A stretch of 64,000 nt of DNA from Salvator merianae (Eukaryota > Chordata > Lepidosauria > Squamata > Teiidae). Made by a program: the position numbers and the translations under genes. Location: the NCBI GenBank assembly GCA_003586115.2, contig QVOM02000112.1:106542701-106606700 (forward strand), written 5' to 3'. This document shows, piece after piece, positions 21,033-31,402 of this stretch. The notes under the pieces were generated by a model. The model worked only from the letters and a program-made list of their open reading frames with translations, was not told the origin of the DNA and searched no databases. Each line of letters opens with the position of its first letter. The stretch's first letter is position 1.

Positions 21033-21959
21033 CAAGTAGCAGAGTAGGTAGCACAACATCTGCTGTTGTAATTTATATGGACTTAAGGAAGAGAGAGGGC
21101 AGTTAATGAACCTCTTTGTCTTATGCTGCTTATAAATCATAAAGATATAAGCAGAACACTGTCAACAAAAGAAAACAACCTGGCTTTGAAGTGACTTGCC
21201 AGCTGTTCCTTTAAGAACATGGATGCATACAAATATTATGTTCCACTATCCCTGGCCCCAAGATGCCACAAGTTGGAGGGTGCAAGAGAAATAAATATAT
21301 GACAATAGATCATATATTTTGAATCAGTCTGTGACAGGGAAGTGAAAAAGCATCAAACTGCAAAATCTCTGTATTATAATTAGATCACAAGTGTTTTAAG
21401 TAGCTGAACCAATGAACATGAAAACACAATAAAGAAAGATTTGAACGGGTCCTTAGATTTAGAGGTAATCTAAGGTGTGCTTGTTGTGAGCCAATGGAAG
21501 ATGGAATCCTATAGCATCCAGAGCAGCTCAGGTTCTCTAACCCTGCCGTATTTTTATTTTTTTTTGTAGAAAAGAGAACAGCATGGCAACAACAAAACCT
21601 GTACAGTACCAGTTTAATTCAAACCAAATTTGTCTTGAAAAAAGCGGGGGAAGGAGAGAGGAACCTAATCGTCATCCAGCTCTAAAGCTGCAGACAGATG
21701 GATTCTACAGAGTTGTACTAATGTCTGGTGTTCAGATTAGGAGGAAATGTCAGGGAGGCCAGCGGCTGGAAAATTGCTATATAGTCTTAGTATTAAATGA
21801 ACCCAGGTCAACTTAAGTGGATGGCGATGTTGTTCAATAGTCTAGGATAAATGTATGAAAACTGATTAAGGATTGAAAGATATCAAGGCCAGGTGAAAAT
21901 GAATTGCTTGCTATTCCTCCCTTACCTTAAGTTCTCAGGGCAGGTAATAGCAATTAAAA
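21033..21959. other. Unassigned non-coding stretch
   Basis: AT-rich with nothing recognised. A polypyrimidine TTTTTATTTTTTTTTG at 21550 precedes a short 77-codon frame without a domain. Confidence 0.4.
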
Positions 21960-22205
21960 CACCAAACATTGTACGGATTTCGGAGACTGGTTAAAATGTT
22001 CCCTTTACCCAGGCCTTTGATGTTTAGCTCCCTCCTAAACTGTATTTTAATTATGCTTTTTTATGTGATAATGCTTTATAGATTTTATCCATATTTGATC
22101 CCATATTTTAGTAAATGATGTTCTCTGCCCTGAGATCTTCTGATGGAAGTAGGAAACAAATTTCTGGAACTATATGCATAAATAAAACCATAGAAATAAA
22201 GGCTA
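21960..22205 (+). mobile_element. L2-type LINE 3' end, diverged
   Basis: The order TTTACCCAGGCCTTTGATG, CTGTATTTTAATTATGC, then TGTTCTCTGCCCTGAGATC and an AATAAAACC-like end resembles other L2 tails in the window, but with more changes and no clear AAAT run. Confidence 0.5.
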
Positions 22206-22440
22206 CAGGTGTTTCCGCACTTACCCTAAGCTGGTCCACAAAGGGGTCCAGAGGCCTCCCTTTTGCATGGGAGAAGACCTCCCAGCTTAAGGGGAGGCCC
22301 TGCCCCCTGCTAGCATGCTGCATCCACATTGGATGTAGCACAGCTTGGTCTAGGTGGCCAAAATGGCTACCTAGATCGGGATATCTGTAGACTTGTCTTA
22401 ACAGGTCTATTGTTGGCCCAGGGCCCTGTAGAATGGAACA
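22206..22440. mobile_element. Family B element, left half only (copy B4)
   Basis: TTTCCGCACTTACC marks a worn left end, followed by AGGCCCTGCCCCCTGCTAG, ATTGGATGTAGCACAG, GGTGGCCAAAATGGCTACC and GACTTGTCTTAACAGGTC, all in family B order. The sequence leaves the family at about 22440. Confidence 0.65.
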
Positions 22441-23799
22441 GATTTCAGGCACATTGAAGTCTGCTCATCTCCACAGCAACCCACGCCAAAGGAGCATGAG
22501 GGCACAAAAACATCAGTGCATGCAAAACAGCTCCAAAGCTGCTTTTTGCACACTGAGATGGGACCTTGTTGTAATGAAACAGACTGCACTTCCATGCCAG
22601 CCTTCAGCACCTTCTGTGAGGGGCCCCTCTGAGACTCCAAAACAGCAGCCTCGGGAATAGCAGTGGAACGATGAAACCCTTTACTGAGGCTGCCTGAGGC
22701 CAGGAGAGGGTTTATGGGAAGTCTGGTCTGGCACTGAGGCCTGCACTGGGGACCTGTGGCCATAGCCTGTGGCTTCAAATTGTATTTTAGTGTCCCTGTT
22801 CACTGTCCTGGGACCTTCTGGAGGTAGAATGGGACACAAGAAATGGAAAATAATATATACATAAATTCAACGAGCCTACTGTTAATAATTTTCTGTCAGA
22901 AATATCTCCTGCCAGTCTCTTTAGGTGACTTGGAGATCCACAGTCCATACAGCTGCCGTTTATGAACTCAAAGGAGTGTTGCTTTGTTATCCTTGTTCCT
23001 CTGCGTTATTTACATTTTTAAGGCATCTTGAATTAGAATAAACAGAAATGTGCTCTGAACATGCTGGGGCATATATTTAATTATAACTAAGTAAACCAAT
23101 AGTCAGCTCTGCACACCTAATCACCAGTTGAGGCAGGAACTGGTCTTGGCAAAATGAAAGCACAGAGGACAAAGGCTTTATGAATCAGAAAAAAGAACAA
23201 GGAGGGGGAGGTATCAGCGAACACAGCATCCAAGCACAAACTCTTAATGCTGCAAACAGTATAAGCAAAGGAAGCAATTAAAAAAAAAAGTCTGAAAATG
23301 TCAGCTCCAAAACCAATGAAATGTAAATCTGGATCATGGATGTCTTTGGTTAATCTCCTGAATTCATCCAAAATCAGTATAGGTAAAAACCACATGCAAT
23401 TTTTGAGTGGTGAAATTGCTTTGTATCACATTTGTTTTTAATTCTTGAAGTTAAACATATTGGCCTGATTTCTGCGGAGATTTTTCCTGAGGGGTGTTTG
23501 TTTTAAGATTATAAAAATGTTCTACATAATCATATTTTTAAAACTGCTAACATCTACATTTTGCTTCAGCGGGGCACAAAACTACCCCATCTGTACTAAT
23601 GAGCATTCATACTACTTAGATGGCTTGCCCTCAGAGGTCATAATTACTATGGAGCAAGACTGCCATTTGCCAAGGGAGCAGAAAGCAAAGGAGAACGTTT
23701 TAGACCATTTGGCAGTCTGGTGAGCAAGGTGTTTGTTTGTTATTTCATGCTGTGCATATTTTTGGTCTCAGACTACATCATCATTCAGTCCAGCACTGA
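22441..23799. other. Unassigned non-coding stretch
   Basis: No gene or element recognised. The 123-codon minus frame at 22407-22778 overlaps B4 and has no domain. Confidence 0.4.
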
Positions 23800-23860
23800 C
23801 CATGGGGTTGGACCTGGAGACCGTGGAAGTCCTTTCCAACTCTATAGTTCTATGATTCTA
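23800..23860 (+). mobile_element. CR1 LINE 3' end, very short
   Basis: GGGGTTGGACCTGGAGACC, CTTTCCAACTCTATAGTTC and TATGATTCTA form the CR1 terminus. Only about 60 bp remain. Confidence 0.75.
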
Positions 23861-23861
23861 A

Positions 23862-24346
23862 GGGCGGATTTGCATTTACCTCTTGCATCCCAGGACTGGG
23901 AGGGGTGCCTTGTCCCAGGATACACAACCTGTCCTAACCTGAGATGACGTGCTTCTGGTGTGGGACAAGGCTGCTGCACATCAGCTCCGATGCCAACTCT
24001 GATGGCCTCTCAAGTTTCAGAGCCAGCACTGGGATCTCTGAATGCTCTGAAGGCCAGGAATGAAAGTTGGGGTCTACCAATAAACTGGGGCTAGGCACCA
24101 TTTTGGGCAACCTAGGCTGGTCTACACTCCATCCTCTGTGGACTGAGCATTCTAGGATCAGGAGGGACCTCCCATAATCCACACTAGCGTGCAGAAGGGG
24201 CCCCTCTAGAATCCTTCTATACATGGGGCAACATTGTCCCATGAACAGAAAGATTCTAGAGGGACCCCTTCCACATGCTAGTGTTGATTATGGGAGGCCC
24301 CTCCTGATCTTAGCATGCTCAGTCCACAGAGGATGGAGTGTAGACC
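23862..24346. mobile_element. Family B-like element ending in a 95-bp-arm hairpin (copy B5)
   Basis: The left end GGGCGGATTTGCATTTACC begins directly at the end of the CR1 tail. The middle has GGTGTGGGACAAGGC and GGCAACCTAGGCTGG. From 24119 to 24346 it forms a long inverted repeat (described separately). No right inverted repeat of the GTAAGTGCAGAAAGGCCC type is visible beyond it, so this could also be a B fragment with an inverted duplication. Confidence 0.55.
24119..24346. repeat. Inverted repeat, two 95-bp arms
   Basis: Arm one is 24119-24213 and arm two 24252-24346, spacer 38 bp. The arms share CTACACTCCATCCTCTGTGG, GACTGAGCAT, CCCATAATC and CCTCTAGAATC in inverted order, with roughly nine mismatches by eye. 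Confidence 0.9.
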
Positions 24347-25011
24347 CTGTGATTACATGATATAGGGGATTCATCTTGCTTTCTTTGCCAGGAGGCTATT
24401 TCACCCTAGCCACACCCCTGCAACTTTCAATCAAGAGTTTTATTCCCCCACCCCCAAATGCAAAAGCATGATTACATCTTATCCGTAGTACAGAGCCAGT
24501 GTTATAAGGACACTGCATGAACACTCAACCATCATAAAATAGGGTTAAAAAAAAAAAGCTGCATGTTCCTGTATTTCTAAATGTTTTCTAAAACAATGTT
24601 GTTATTTGGCATTGTCGAAAATCTCTTGGCAGGGGCTCCCCGAACCTTCTGTCATAGCCATCACTCAACGAAGGCTTGTAAAAATTCTTTTTGAGCCGCA
24701 GGAGGAAGTAATTTACTCATCCACAGATTAGAAAACTGGAAGCAGTAGCTTAATGAACCCTGACTCTCTCTCTCTTTTTTTCTCCTTTCACCTGAAAATG
24801 CAGGTGGAACATGAGAAAGTCTTGCCTGTGTTTTTTTTTTTCTTTTTTTAAAGCATGTAAAGCACCAACAGCAAAGTGAGGGAAAGGTGTGGTGAAGCTT
24901 CACAGAATGTCTTATGTCAGATGACACAACACAGGCCACACGCACGCCGACATCTAAAATTTCCCATTTTTAATGAAAAGAAACTCACCTCTGACTTCCT
25001 CTTTATTTGTT
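24347..25011. other. Unassigned non-coding stretch
   Basis: Contains T-rich runs at 24770 and 24830 (the latter 11 T). Nothing else recognised. Confidence 0.4.
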
Positions 25012-25160
25012 TGTTTCTATTTATTTATTTACTTCAAATGGTCTTAGGGCGGGTCACAACATTCATAAAACATAAAACATTAGAAAGGAAATAAACATTA
25101 AAGGCCTGGATGAAGAGAGAAGTTTTAACAAGGTGCTCAAATGCATATAATATTGGCATC
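25012..25160 (-). mobile_element. L2-type LINE 3' end, minus strand
   Basis: Begins TTTATTTATTTAC, then GTCTTAGGGCGGGTCACAAC and AAACATTAAAGGCC, the complement of an L2 tail. It is related to the copies at 25506 and 51545. Confidence 0.65.
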
Positions 25161-25348
25161 TGGCATATCTCTGGTCGCCTTCACGTATTGTTTATTTATT
25201 ACGCTATTTTCTCTTATTTTGTAATTACTTACCTTCAGCATCATTCTATATTATCCCCGTGGGAGAGTGAAGTAGCCTTTTCTGCAGAGTAGAAAAAACT
25301 CAAAAATTCCAGGGCAATGCACTTTATAACGAATAAGTAAACTACAAA

Positions 25349-25466
25349 TATAATATAATATAATATAATATAATATAATATAATATAATATAATATAAAT
25401 ATAATATAAATATAATGTAATGCAATGCAATGTAATGTAATATAATATAATATTATAGTTCACAAT
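25349..25466. repeat. AT-rich tandem repeat, TATAA/TAATG type
   Basis: Nearly perfect pentanucleotide TATAA repeats, drifting into TAATG/CAATG variants toward 25440. Confidence 0.95.
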
Positions 25467-25505
25467 AACTGTAAACTACATTGATATACAAACATAGTCA
25501 TAAAA

Positions 25506-25660
25506 TAACAATTATTTTATTTATTTATTTGCATTTTATTCCATCCTATACCCAAAGATCTCAGGGAGGGTTACAACAATAAAAACAGAATGTAAAACGT
25601 GCACACTAAAAGGAGTAACTAAAAGGAGTGCCTGAAGGTGTCATTTCATATTCCTGCACA
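25506..25660 (-). mobile_element. L2-type LINE 3' end, minus strand
   Basis: TTTATTTATTTATTTGC, ATTCCATCCTATACCC, GATCTCAGGGAGGGTTACAAC and AAACGTGCACACTAAAAGG are the complement of the L2 tail. The same subfamily is found at 51545. Confidence 0.7.
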
Positions 25661-26638
25661 GAGTACTGATGTCAGTATGCCAAGAACTGAAGTAGAAATG
25701 TGACCAGTGAAATTCCTCAGTGTTCACAACACTCAGCCAGACACGTTTCAACTTAAGAGACTTTTACAGTGACCAATAATACAAATATCAAATATTAAAA
25801 CACCAATCCAGGGTGCCCTGAGTGTTACAAATACTGAGGAATTCCACTGATGAGATTTCTACTTTGGTTTTTGGCATTCTGGCTTCAGTATCTCATGCAG
25901 GAATACAAGGAGACACACCTCCAATATCCTTAACCGACTATACGTCATGGAGAGCAAAGCTCTGGAAAAAGATAGTGACCCCATATCTGTGATAGCCTGA
26001 TCTTATCTTCATGGTTTTATATTATTATGTTTGTAGATCAGTGTAGTTTACAGCTATTGTGAAATATAGTATTATATTATTTACTACTTTATTTGTAGTT
26101 TATTTATTTGCTGTCGGGTGCATTGCCCTGGAACTTTTTAGTTTCTTCTTGATTTTGTGTTTCAGGCTCTGTTTTTCTTACTTTTCTGCAGAGTGCCAAA
26201 TAGGTGCATTATGGAGAACATGGTATTGGCATTGTTGTCTCCCCTCTTTCTTTGCTTGCCCAGCCACTGAGAAGGAGCAGCTGCTGCTCCCCAAAATAGA
26301 AGGGAGACAGATAATGGGGAGTCACATGTCAGTTATCTTTTCCTTCTTCTCCCCTGGGGAAAATATAGCAGAGAAAGGGGAGCTGAATGAACAAGGGGAT
26401 TGCAACAGACTAGCACCCCCTCCTGGCAAGTGAGAATGTGATTTCCCCTGTTGAAATCTGCATGGGGAAATGGTGGTCTACTTCTTGGGCAAAAGTAAGG
26501 GTGCTCTGTGGAGAGATTCCCTGTTTAACTATCAGCCTTAGTACACAGCAGACATACCCCTGGTCACCTGCACAGTCTCTGGCCTTTTTTGCAGTCACCC
26601 CTGGAATGGGATAGTTTGAGGCCTACCTCACTTCTGGG
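25661..26638. other. Unassigned non-coding stretch
   Basis: Two segments near 25660-25720 and 25820-25920 look like inverted relatives: CACTGATGAGATTTCTACTTT and GAAGTAGAAATGTGACCAGTG, with ATTCCTCAGT/ACTGAGGAAT. This suggests a further loose inverted repeat. No gene recognised. Confidence 0.45.
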
Positions 26639-26958
26639 CCCTCTCTTGCACATTCTAAAATGGAAGAGAGAGACCCCGTCTTCTACTTAGGCTGCTCCAT
26701 CCTCAATGGACAGAGCGTGGCCTAGTCTAGGCAGCCAAAATGGCCACCTAGAGCAGCCCAGGGAGACATACAGAAAGGTGCAAAAATTGTGTTGCCAAAA
26801 TGGGATCCCTAGAGGTTCCGAGGCTAGGAACTTTAGTTCCTAGCCATCGGAGAACATGGAAGTTGGCTCCGAAGATGATAATAATATTAATAATGATAAT
26901 AAGGTTTATTTATAACGCCCCTTTCACCAAAGGGTGGAACAAACATATATAATTAACA

Positions 26959-26964
<6 letters not shown>

Positions 26965-26996
<32 letters not shown>
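26965..26996 (+). repeat. (GT)n microsatellite
   Basis: About 15 GT units followed by an ATAGATATAGATATAG tract up to 27020. Confidence 0.95.
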
Positions 26997-26998
<2 letters not shown>

Positions 26999-27030
26999 CG
27001 TATAGATATAGATATAGATAAAATCGAACA

Positions 27031-27411
27031 ATGGCTGTTTTCACATTTATGATAGTGGAACGGTCCATTAGCATGGTTCAGGCTGGTCAGCATGTCCGGA
27101 ATGGCCTCCAGGGTCCAGAACAAGGGTCACAGTTTGAACCCAGTTGACAGCTGACTTTGGATGGCACATGCATGGCTGTGCAGTCCCCCACCCCGTAGCT
27201 GCTCCTAACGCGGAAGTGGTGCAAACACACCTCTCCTGAGCCTCACTTGATCACGTTCATCAGCTTCCAGACTACAATTTTCTTGTCCAGTACTACTCAG
27301 CTTCCGGCATGCTTTGGTGAGTTTCAGGCCAGCTGGAATCGTTTGCAGGTGTGAATGCTCCATACTAGCAACCGTCCTGGAATGTTCCATTTTCTAAGTG
27401 CGAACAGGCCC
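27031..27411. mobile_element. Family A element (copy A6)
   Basis: The right end CTAAGTGCGAACAGGCCC is well kept; the left end, ATGGCTGTTTTCACATTT, is degraded. Read in reverse it matches A8 (29857) over most of its right half, including GGACGGTTGCTAGTATGG, CCAGCTGGCCTGAAACTCAC and GAAGCTGAGTAGTACTGG. Its left half resembles the left end of A10 (ATTAGCATG, TTCAGGCTGGT). Flanks ACA and ACT share two of three bases. Confidence 0.75.
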
Positions 27412-27599
27412 ACTATATATGAAATCATCATCCAGCATGCTTCAGAGCCAACTTGAGGCCTATCCTGGGACAGCCTTCCAAATGTGGAAGTCTTGTTCTG
27501 GGATAGAAGGAGCAGTCCAGTAGCTGGAACCACTCCAACCTAGCCTGATCCTGCTGGCCGAGACCAGCAAGGTAAGTGCAAAAACAGCCTCTGAAAGCA

Positions 27600-28222
27600 T
27601 TTGTCCTGCCGGAAGCAAGTGAACAGACAAAATGCCTCTAAAGGCCTTTTTCAGGGAGTTGAGAGCAGTTAAGGGTTTCACCCTTGTCTTCTGCTTGAGG
27701 AATAACCAGAAACAATTGCTGGGCCACTGTGTGAGACAGGGGGCCTTTTTGCACTTGCAACTAGTGAGGGACAGGGCTACTCACTAGTTGAATGCCTTTC
27801 CTTTTTGCAGAGGCCCTGGCAATCAGGAGCAGACAACAGCTGCTCCCAATCACTACCTGGTGTGGAGTAGATCTACCGGTTTGCACCCGCTTCTGGGAGA
27901 GAACACAGAGTGGTGTGGTGCGGCAGTGCCTGTGCCTGTGCCATTGTACAGCACTGCTGGTTGCCGTAGCAGTGGCTGGATGTTCCCTGGCTGCTATCAT
28001 GGTGCACTACACCAGCACGATGCCAGCATTCACATTGTGAATGCTGGTATCCTGCTGCCATTCTGTTCCAATACCTCACAGTGAGGACGGTCTCCACGTT
28101 GCAAGTTCTGTTTCATCTTAGAAGATGAAACAAGATGGAAAGTGTGAAAAGGCCCAGGATACTGAACTAGATGGACTATGGCCTGATACAGCAGGGCTCC
28201 TCTTATGTTTTTATGTTCTTAG
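27600..28222 (+). mobile_element. CR1/L3-like LINE 3' tail, split by A7
   Basis: The first part (to 27740) reads through CAAAATGCCTCTAAAGGCC, GTCTTCTGCTTGAGG and GGGCCACTGTGTGAGACAGG. The second part (from 28156) continues ATACTGAACTAGATGG, GATACAGCAGGGCTCC and TTATGTTTTTATGTTC. Comparison with other tails shows the two halves join precisely once A7 and one copy of the AGG duplication are removed. Confidence 0.85.
27741..28155. mobile_element. Family A element with exact AGG duplication (copy A7)
   Basis: A 415-bp element from GGGCCTTTTTGCACTTGC to AAAGTGTGAAAAGGCCC. AGG occurs on both sides. Inside the left end is the stem ACTAGTGAG...CTCACTAGT; inside the right end TTTCATCTTAGAAGATGAAA. 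The body includes GGCAATCAGGAGCAG, CTGCTATCATGGTGC and CCAGCATTCACATTGTGAATGCTGG (an internal palindrome). It is inserted in an L3 tail, so the empty site can be inferred. Confidence 0.92.
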
Positions 28223-29082
28223 CAATGCCAGAGTTTTAAGTGTGCTTTTCCCTATGTGTTGGTTCAGAAGCATGCATTGGCCTCACCTTCACTGCAGTGA
28301 CAGTGGCCTCTTGATGTAAGAAGAGACATAAGGGTTTGTAAAACACTGGGTCTGCTCGTGCTTCTCTTGAAGAAACACCAGCTTTGATTCTCTAGGTTAA
28401 GCTGGGAAAAAGTCCTGACTGAAATCTGAAAATTAGCTGCCACGTAGGGGTGATCATACTGTGCAAATGGACCAATGTTCAGTGTCAATGTAAGGGAATT
28501 TGTTTTGCTTTCTTAGTATATTAGGAATTTGAGCATAGGGCAAATCAGTTTCATATCATCACTAGCAGCCATAACAAAGGACAGTCCAATAAGAGAATAT
28601 GTTAAGGTAACCTTTTGAAAATCTCCATGCCAGAAAACCTTGCATTCTGTTATTTGATTTATTTGCTTTATCTGTATCCAACAAGCTCCATTAAATAAAG
28701 CACCAAGTTCCATTAATGAAAAACTCTCAGATCCACAGTTGAACAATATGTGTGTGAGGACAAATAGAATAAACACATTTTTAAAAAAAGAATTTTGTGT
28801 TTTCCAGTATTCTTTATCATGCAAGAAAACACACGAAGAGGGGCTGGCAGAAAAACGTAGTAGAAAAATCAGACTAAATGACATGAGTCTATAGATTTAG
28901 GCCATGTCTATCTATCTCTGTCAGAGCAACCTTCTATTGCTCCCACTCCCCTGAACCAGATCCAGCCCCCTTGAGACAGGGTACAAAGCACAGTGAAGGG
29001 AGAGTAAGGTTTCCAATTCTGGCTGCATCCAATCCTTGCAATTTGTTTGCGTTATCTGTTTAGCTGCTCAGACCAAATGGAT
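28223..29082. other. Unassigned non-coding stretch
   Basis: AT-rich. Nothing recognised, and the minus-strand 123-codon frame at 28513-28884 has no domain. Confidence 0.4.
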
Positions 29083-29170
29083 GGGTCTGTCTGTGCTTGT
29101 GCAGCAGGACCAGCTGGTATGAAGGCTGAAATATTGGCTCTCCGCTGCAGTATGCAAGCACAGACACCCC
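29083..29170. repeat. Short imperfect inverted repeat
   Basis: GGGTCTGTCTGTGCTTGTGC at 29083 pairs with GCAAGCACAGACACCCC ending at 29170, with a few mismatches and a spacer near 35-40 bp. It may be a small MITE, but flanks show no clear duplication. Confidence 0.6.
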
Positions 29171-29856
29171 ACAAGCTGACTGGAGCAGCAGTCATTTAAA
29201 AGCACCCTGGATGGCCAAGCTGTGCCTCAGACAGCTCCCTGCTCCAACCAGCTTTCTCGTGCCCCCCTACACGGGGTTCCAAGATGGAGATTGCTGGCTA
29301 CCTCCTTCTCAGGTGCTACATATTTTAGATTGCACACCTAGGATAACAGGCAGTAGCTTCATATGTCTCTACTTAGGGGTAGCGAGTATCCATTTTTGGC
29401 AGTTCCAGACACCTTCTAGAGTGCCCAACACTCTTCCTAGTCAGCTGGAGATGAGGGTGGGAGAATCAGCACAGAAGGAGGCACCCAAGGCATGATGCCT
29501 TTGACAGGCTCAGGTGGTACAAAATGGTGCTTTGGAAGTGCCTGGCAGCATCATAAGGATACACCCTTAAAGTTCATAGGCTGCCCCAGCCCAAGGAGTG
29601 GATTGATACGAACATGTAGTCCCCCCCCCATTGGAACAGGAAACAGGGCTGCTGTGCACCCGTTTCCACTTCGCCTGTGTGCACCCAACTTCCATCTGGC
29701 ATTCAGGAAGCCAGACTTCTGCCCTTTCTCTACTCCCACTTCCCTTTCAGTGTGATAATGCATGTAACCACCACTTTTGTCACTTTGTGGTTGGTCTTAA
29801 TAAAGGTACTATCCAGATGTGATCTCAGGAGTTGCGCTGTTATAAATCAACACCGT
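29171..29856. other. Unassigned non-coding stretch
   Basis: No feature recognised; open frames of 60-94 codons on both strands lack domains. Confidence 0.4.
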
Positions 29857-30353
29857 GGGCCTGTTTGCACTTAGAAAATGGAATGTTCTACGACGGTTGC
29901 TAGTACGGAGCATTTGCACCTGCAAATGGCTCCAGCTGGCCTGAAACTCACTGAAGCACAACTGAAGCTCGCCGGAAGCTGAGTAGTGCTGGATGAGAAA
30001 ATTGCAGTCTGGAAGCTGACTAGTGTAATCAAGTGAATTTTGGGAGAGTTGCGTTGGCATCACTTCCACGTTTGGAGCTGCGACTGGGTGGGGTCTGAGC
30101 ACATGCGCCATCTGATGGTCTTAAGCCAGCCATTGCTAGGTTCAAACTGTGGTGGTCAGTCTGGGGTCTGGACCCTGGAGGCTGTTCTGGACGTGGCGAC
30201 CAAGCTAGTGTGCTCCCATTCCCACTGCTTCCAGTGCTGGTTGGCTTGCAGAGTGTTCCAGCACTGACTGGTGCAAACACTTCTCACTGTTCCCAGTGCT
30301 GACCAGCACAAACCGTCCTAATTGGTTCCACGATTGTAAATGCGAAAACGCCC
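29857..30353. mobile_element. Family A element, 497 bp (copy A8)
   Basis: Starts GGGCCTGTTTGCACTT and ends AAATGCGAAAACGCCC. Flanking triplets CGT and TGT differ only by a CpG-type transition. It is in opposite orientation to its subfamily partner A6. Inside are GTGCTCCCATTCCCACTGC and several CAGTGCTG repeats near 30230-30300. Confidence 0.82.
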
Positions 30354-31189
30354 TGTATGTCCCTTGAAGAATGCTATCCAGTCAGGATGGAATCTGCAGC
30401 CAGACAGAGATTTTATGGTGCCATGATCTGAAGATGGGCTTTGCAGTTTGATTGTAACTTTCTTCAGACCTCTAAGTAACTTTACATGGTTTGGCCTCAA
30501 TTGCTCTGCTACCTGCTTCTATTCTTGGAAAATGGATTATTTCTCCTCTTGGAAATCTTCTAGAAACCTTGCAAAAGATGCTGAGCAAACAAAAAATGTA
30601 CAAGAAGAGTAACCAGCAATGAGAAGTACTAAAAAAGGGAAGTACTTTAGATAAAATGGGATACAAGGAAAATAAATCCTCCAAAATAGAAGGAATTAAT
30701 TATGCAATACACACAATACGATGTTTTCATAACTGATTAGTATGTAATAAGATTTCCAGAGGGTTGAAATTAAAAATTAACATAAAATTGGCAGAAACAG
30801 ATACTTTGCCCCAAGCCACCCAATGCAGATGAGCTTTCTGGCAAATTTTGGGCAATGTTTCAGCTCTATTTCATCTCAAGAGCTATTGCCTTGAAATGCA
30901 CTGATGTATGTACGGTATTCCTTTTAAATTGTTTCAGATCCATTATGGGAATGAAAAATCTATTCCCCCCTGCCCCGCCTCCAGGTCTTTGACTGTAATA
31001 AATCATACATGCATGTACATTTCTCATACATACATAAATACAGAATTGGTTTTCAAGCAATTAACTGTGTGCATTTCCAGGATATCCAGTTTCATCGCTT
31101 GCCTATTACATACCCATGAACATACACAGTCAAAAGATTTGCTTTGCCTGCCTATTGGCTACCAAGCCATGTTCAAAGTTTGTTTATTT
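30354..31189. other. Unassigned non-coding stretch
   Basis: AT-rich, nothing recognised. Confidence 0.4.
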
Positions 31190-31255
31190 GTTTATTTATT
31201 TAAAATCCTGCCCTTTTTCACCAGAAGTTCCCAGGTAGGGTTACATCATACATGC
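31190..31255 (-). mobile_element. L2-type tail remnant, minus strand
   Basis: TTTATTTATTTAAAATCC followed by TTCCCAGGTAGGGTTACATC, the complement of a worn L2 terminus. Confidence 0.5.
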
Positions 31256-31274
31256 ATATGCACATACTTACAAA

Positions 31275-31385
31275 CAGCGGTGGACCGTGACTTTAAGGGT
31301 GGGTGTTCGCGCCCCATGCCTCGCGTGCCATGGCTGTTCATGGGGCCTCCAGGCCTCCGTACTGCTGCAGCGACCTGCTGATGAA
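31275..31385. mobile_element. hAT-like MITE, left half (copy E2)
   Basis: Starts CAGCGGTGGACCGTGAC and continues TTTAAGGGTGGGTGTTCG, CGCGTGCCATGGCTGTTC and GGCCTCCGTACTGC, the same order as the left arm of E1 (49823). It stops at the position of E1's hairpin loop, so the second arm is missing. Confidence 0.75.
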
Positions 31386-31402
31386 GCTTTGCTGGTAATA
31401 CA

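Larger units (their letters stand above)
26639..27590. mobile_element. Family B element interrupted by simple repeats and A6 (copy B6)
   Basis: The left part has a worn end near GGGCCCTCTCTTGCAC, then GGCAGCCAAAATGGCC, GAGGTTCCGAGGCTAGGAAC and GTTGGCTCCGAAG up to about 26878. The right part resumes near 27415 with CATGCTTCAGAGCCAAC and GGGACAGCCTTCC, ending CAAGGTAAGTGCAAAAACAG at about 27590. Between the two lie an AATAAT tract, a (GT)n run and family A copy A6. Confidence 0.65.
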
